Shown here one piece after another: positions 6,401-8,766 of a stretch of DNA of 8,766 nt. The first letter of the stretch is position 1; each line of letters starts with the position of its first letter. The position numbers and the translations under genes were made by a program. Source of the DNA: Candidatus Latescibacterota bacterium (GTDB lineage: Bacteria > Krumholzibacteriota > Krumholzibacteriia > Krumholzibacteriales > WJIX01); the NCBI GenBank assembly GCA_030643145.1, contig DAOWMJ010000079.1:1-8766 (forward strand), read 5' to 3'. The notes below the pieces were generated by a model. It worked only from the letters and a program-made list of their open reading frames with translations, had not been told where the DNA came from and made no database searches.

Positions 6401-7600
6401 TTCTACAAGTTTTTTAGCGCTCTTTACGGTCTGAACATATCCCTTTTCTTCAAGCTTACGTATAATAAAAGGTTTAAATAATTCCAGAGCCATTGATTTC
6501 GGAAGACCGCATTGATCTATTTCAAGTTCGGGGCCTACCACAACTACAGACCGGCCGGAATAATCCACTCGTTTCCCTAGAAGGTTTTGGCGGAAACGGC
6601 CTTTCTTCCCTTTAAGCATATCACTTAAACTCTTAAGAGGCCTGTTCCCATGCCCCCTAACCGGGCGGGAACGCCTCCCGTTGTCAAATAACGCGTCAAC
6701 AGCCTCCTGAAGCATTCTCTTTTCATTTCTCAATATCACTTCGGGGGCCCGTATCTCTATAAGTTTTTTTAATCTATTGTTGCGATTAATAACCCTTCTG
6801 TACAAATCGTTCAAATCAGATGTCGCGAACCTGCCCCCCTCCAGAGGAACGAGAGGACGCAAATCAGGTGGAAGCACAGGAATGGCTTCAAGTATCATCC
6901 ACTCCGCCTTGTTGGGACTATTGAGGAAAGCTTCCATTACTCTGAGACGTTTAAGCACTTTTTTCTTACGCTGGACAGAGGTTTCAACTTTCGATTGCGC
7001 TCTAAGTTTAACAGCTTCTCCTTCAATATCCACCTGCGCCAACAGCTCACGAATAGCCACTCCACCCATCTTCGCTGTAAATTCAACTTCTTTTTCAACA
7101 AGTTCGAAATATGTTTCATCATCAATAAGCTGCATGTACTTTAACCCTGATTCCCCGGGGTCTATTACAATGCGGGATTCATAATAAAAAATCCGCTCAA
7201 GATCACGAATAGAGATATCCAACATATATCCGATACGGCTGGGGATACCTTTTAGAAACCATATGTGAGCAACCGGCACGGCCAGTTCAATATGGCCCAT
7301 TCGGTCTCTTCGGACTTTTGAATGAGTAACCTCAACACCGCATCTGTCACAAATTACTCCCCTGTAACGAATCCGTTTATACTTGCCGCAGGCACATTCC
7401 CAGTCTTTCACGGGGCCGAATATTCTTTCGCAGAAAAGGCCATCCTTCTCCGGCTTAAAAGAACGGTAATTAATAGTTTCAGGTTTTAAGACTTCCCCAT
7501 AACTCCAGGAACGAATAGCTTCCGGTGAAGCTAGCTTAATCCCCATTGCCGAAATCCCGCTGGGATAATCTCGATTTTTATCAAAGAAGGTAGTATACAA
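3494..7600 (-). CDS. rpoC: DNA-directed RNA polymerase subunit beta'
   Basis: A 1368-aa beta' subunit, the half of RNA polymerase that carries the catalytic Mg2+ (E. coli 1407 aa). Zinc site 1 is Cys69, Cys71, Cys84 and Cys87. The switch segment GKRVDYSGRSV lies around residue 345. The active-site motif NADFDGDQM places the three Mg2+-binding Asp at 458, 460 and 462. Zinc site 2 is Cys793, Cys867, Cys874 and Cys877. The trigger loop follows with QSIGEPGTQLTLRTFH, where Arg912 and His915 align with E. coli Arg933 and His936. A long insertion (about residues 919-1098, SI3-type) splits the trigger loop before DITGGLPRV. The C-terminus is acidic (FTDEELSEMIDEMKEGAS). The start is TTG (complement of 7598-7600), chosen because GGAGG lies 6 nt upstream and 17 bp separate it from the rpoB stop. 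The next in-frame Met (Met19) would remove the N-terminal extension and lacks such a site. Stop is TAG. All metal ligands are present. Confidence 0.98.
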   Translation of the reverse strand: MYTTFFDKNRDYPSGISAMGIKLASPEAIRSWSYGEVLKPETINYRSFKPEKDGLFCERIFGPVKDWECACGKYKRIRYRGVICDRCGVEVTHSKVRRDRMGHIELAVPVAHIWFLKGIPSRIGYMLDISIRDLERIFYYESRIVIDPGESGLKYMQLIDDETYFELVEKEVEFTAKMGGVAIRELLAQVDIEGEAVKLRAQSKVETSVQRKKKVLKRLRVMEAFLNSPNKAEWMILEAIPVLPPDLRPLVPLEGGRFATSDLNDLYRRVINRNNRLKKLIEIRAPEVILRNEKRMLQEAVDALFDNGRRSRPVRGHGNRPLKSLSDMLKGKKGRFRQNLLGKRVDYSGRSVVVVGPELEIDQCGLPKSMALELFKPFIIRKLEEKGYVQTVKSAKKLVERERPEVWDILEEIIKGHPVLLNRAPTLHKLGVQGFHPTLIEGKAIQIHPLVCAAFNADFDGDQMAVHVPLSLEAQLEARTLMLSANNIMSPAHGGALATPSQDMVLGIYYLSVERVGSRGEGKIFFSPREAIMARDSGVVNLHALIKVRIDGELVETTVGRLIFNGIVPDELEFVNKLLDKSALNKLVAESYKRLGNYATVQFLERLKKTGFEFATKAGITFGFDDIVVPMVKSDMIQKAEKEVEKILKQYANGVITDGERYNKVIDIWTHTTNDVADAMNDALSEDQGGFNPIYMMANSGSRGSKDQIRQLAGMRGLMAKPQKTITGGIGEIIEMPITANFKEGLSVLQYFISTHGARKGLADTALKTADAGYLTRRLVDVAQDVIITEHDCGTIRGIDASALKEGEEVIESLSDRILGRVAIDDVVDPHSGEVLAEANSLIDEDTAEDIEERGVSTVKIRSVLTCESERGACALCYGSNIAEGKMVDLGEAVGVVAAQSIGEPGTQLTLRTFHVGGTASRIAENTQKLCSHEGVIKFERIKSVDDRDQEKKVIGRKGEVIIFSKNRDRIRARFGVPYGALLKVDDGAEVKKGQIIYEWDPYSNFIISHKGGKLRFCDIVEGVTLNEKLDDKIGLRRRIIEDDRDKKLHPHIEMIDKKGNITGNFLIPTGARLVVHNDEDVLPGDVICRIPKEITKTHDITGGLPRVAQLFEVRKPKTAAVVSEIDGIIKFGPVAKGIRKIVVESESGDKRTYSVPQGKHLRVYEGDKIEAGDNLTEGPVNPFDILNIKGVNAVQEYLVNEIQEVYRLQGVHINDKHIEVIVSQMLQKVLVEDPGSTIFLEGDVVSKKIFKKENAKTIKEKGSPATFKPLLLGITKASLSTDSYISAASFQETTRVLTDAATQGKVDRLHGLKENVVMGHLIPAGTGMRRYKNMELVQDEGEQEIMEKEFTDEELSEMIDEMKEGAS

Positions 7601-7606
7601 AGGAAA

Positions 7607-7611
7607 CCTCC
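7607..7611 (-). promoter_or_regulatory. Ribosome binding site of rpoC, supporting the TTG start
   Basis: GGAGG on the minus strand, then 6 nt (TTTCCT) and TTG. The site lies inside the 17-bp rpoB-rpoC gap, so the two subunits are probably translated from one mRNA at matched rates. The strong core compensates for the weak start codon (inference). Confidence 0.8.
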
Positions 7612-7617
7612 AACTCT

Positions 7618-8766
7618 TTATTCTCTTTCAAGGCTTACATCCAGACACAAACTCTGAAGTTCTTTTAATAATACACTAAACGATTCGGGCAACCCCGGCT
7701 CAGGAGCGGTTCCACCCTTCACAATCGCTTCATACACTTTGCTTCTTCCAACAACATCGTCAGATTTAACAGTCAATATCTCCTGAAGACAGTACGCGGC
7801 ACCATAGGCCTCCAGCGCCCATACTTCCATTTCACCAAATCTCTGGCCGCCAAATTGTGCTTTACCGCCAAGCGGCTGCTGTGAAACAAGCGAATAAGGC
7901 CCGATAGATCTCGCGTGAATTTTATCATCAACGAGGTGTGAAAGTTTCATCATATAAATATACCCGACTGTAATCCTGTTATCGAAGACTTCTCCAGTGA
8001 AGCCGTCGTAAAGAACAGATTTTCCATCCTCGGGTAATCCGGAGTCCTTAAGCGCTTCCTTAATTTCGGCCACAGTCGCTCCATTAAACACAGGAGTAAT
8101 AGCTCTTGCTCCCTTTTTGTGTATCGCCCACCCAAGATGTGTCTCAAGAATCTGTCCAACATTCATTCTGCTTGGAACTCCGAGCGGATTCAATACAATG
8201 TCAACAGGCATTCCATCTTCCAAGTAAGGCATATCTTCTTCAGGAACTATCGTAGATATAACTCCTTTGTTCCCATGTCTCCCGGAAATTTTGTCGCCAA
8301 TAGCTATTTTTCTTTTCCGTGCAATGTACACCTTCACCAGTTTGTTTACCCCCGGAGGAAGCTCATCGCCACGTTTCATCCTTTCAAGTTCTTTTTCATA
8401 TTTTGTCTCAATCCCATCGATAGCCCTGGCGGCTGTTTCCATCAAAGATTGAATTTTCTCGTCAACATCCGCATTTTTCACTATAGGCAATCCCCAGTGC
8501 AGGTAATCAACAGCTATGTTTTCAAGCAATTTTTCCGTGATCTTCCTGCCCGCTTTTGCCTGTATCTCACCAGTTTCCGAATGAATAAGCTTTTCCGTTG
8601 TCTGTCCAAGCATTAATTTTTCCAGCCGCTCTTTTCTCCTGGCTTTTACAAAATCTTTTTCCTCCTGGGCCCTTTGGTTCAGGGTTTTTATCTTTTTCTT
8701 TTCGTGATTTTTTGCCCTCTCGTCACGTTCTTTTCGGGAAAATAGCTTCACATCGATTACTATTCC
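7618..8766 (-). CDS. rpoB: DNA-directed RNA polymerase subunit beta, C-terminal fragment (gene runs off the right edge)
   Basis: The last 382 codons of the beta subunit, starting in mid-gene with GIVIDVKLFSRKERDER. This corresponds to E. coli GTVIDVQVFTRDG, so the GTG near 8751 is an internal Val codon and not a start. A Lys/Glu-rich helical stretch follows at roughly fragment residues 12-60. Then come the active-centre segment GDKISGRHGNKGVIS (His at about fragment residue 164), the conserved DMPYLEDGMPVDIVLNPLGVPSRMN, and the C-terminal SQQPLGGKAQFGGQRFGEMEVWALEAYGAAY (from about fragment residue 293), which interlocks with beta'. The segment between ETHLG and TPVFNGA is only about 13 residues; E. 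coli has a much longer insertion here. The end is LCLDVSLERE-TAA, 17 bp before rpoC. The rifampicin-binding region lies upstream, outside the window. Identification is certain. Confidence 0.98.
   Translation of the reverse strand, partial: GIVIDVKLFSRKERDERAKNHEKKKIKTLNQRAQEEKDFVKARRKERLEKLMLGQTTEKLIHSETGEIQAKAGRKITEKLLENIAVDYLHWGLPIVKNADVDEKIQSLMETAARAIDGIETKYEKELERMKRGDELPPGVNKLVKVYIARKRKIAIGDKISGRHGNKGVISTIVPEEDMPYLEDGMPVDIVLNPLGVPSRMNVGQILETHLGWAIHKKGARAITPVFNGATVAEIKEALKDSGLPEDGKSVLYDGFTGEVFDNRITVGYIYMMKLSHLVDDKIHARSIGPYSLVSQQPLGGKAQFGGQRFGEMEVWALEAYGAAYCLQEILTVKSDDVVGRSKVYEAIVKGGTAPEPGLPESFSVLLKELQSLCLDVSLERE

Noticed and set aside
6777..7184. 135-codon plus-strand open frame opposite rpoC, and other antisense frames at 1163-1375, 1805-2197, 4299-4610, 5610-5850 and 6257-6481
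   Set aside because: All are fully contained within highly conserved genes on the other strand and show no domain. Low stop density in moderately AT-rich antisense frames explains them.
8119..8616. 165-codon plus-strand open frame opposite rpoB
   Set aside because: Antisense shadow of the conserved beta subunit sequence, with no family resemblance. The 61-codon plus-strand frame at 8267-8452 overlaps it in another frame, as expected for chance frames.
8749..8751. GTG at the right edge as the start of a short RpoB-like protein
   Set aside because: The frame stays open upstream to the window edge (GIVID) and matches the internal RpoB motif GTVIDVQVF, so this is a Val codon inside a truncated view of rpoB.

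Overview
This window is a conserved bacterial housekeeping block, read entirely from the minus strand. In transcription order (high to low coordinates) it holds the 3' third of rpoB (RNA polymerase beta), complete rpoC (beta'), a 154-bp gap with a good promoter, rpsL (S12), rpsG (S7), a 228-bp structured gap, fusA (EF-G), and the first 47 codons of tuf (EF-Tu). It is the classic rpoBC operon followed by the str operon. All complete genes have canonical lengths, and the catalytic, metal-binding and GTP-binding residues checked are present. No mobile element, tRNA, CRISPR array or foreign-looking gene was found, and no stretch over 300 bp lacks a gene.

The organism is a bacterium with moderately AT-rich DNA. 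Beta' carries a long insertion in its trigger loop. This SI3-type insertion is usual in Proteobacteria, PVC, FCB and related Gram-negative-type lineages. Beta lacks the long insertion that E. coli has between its 'ETHLG' and 'TPVF' motifs. Together these argue against a gammaproteobacterium and against Firmicutes or Actinobacteria. The L7Ae-like gene that Bacillus has between rpoC and rpsL is also absent. My impression is a deep-branching, possibly uncultivated lineage of the Omnitrophota/PVC/deltaproteobacterial type, but sequence reading alone cannot settle this.

The control regions carry most of the interest. Upstream of rpsL is a perfect -35 TTGACA, a 17-bp spacer and a -10 TAGATT, so the str genes can be transcribed independently of rpoBC. 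I see no intrinsic terminator after rpoC, so read-through is also likely. The rpsL-rpsG gap is only 14 nt and cannot hold an E. coli-style S7 operator. The unusually long rpsG-fusA gap instead contains an imperfect 13-pair hairpin, a candidate promoter, and a fusA leader that can fold in two mutually exclusive ways. One fold hides the fusA Shine-Dalgarno sequence. Three of the five readable start codons are not ATG (TTG for rpoC and fusA, GTG for rpsL).

The proteins act together in gene expression. RpoB and RpoC form the RNA polymerase catalytic core. S12 and S7 belong to the 30S decoding and tRNA-contact regions. EF-Tu delivers aminoacyl-tRNA and EF-G drives translocation. I found no evidence of a new protein system here. 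The only candidate novelty is regulatory RNA upstream of fusA.
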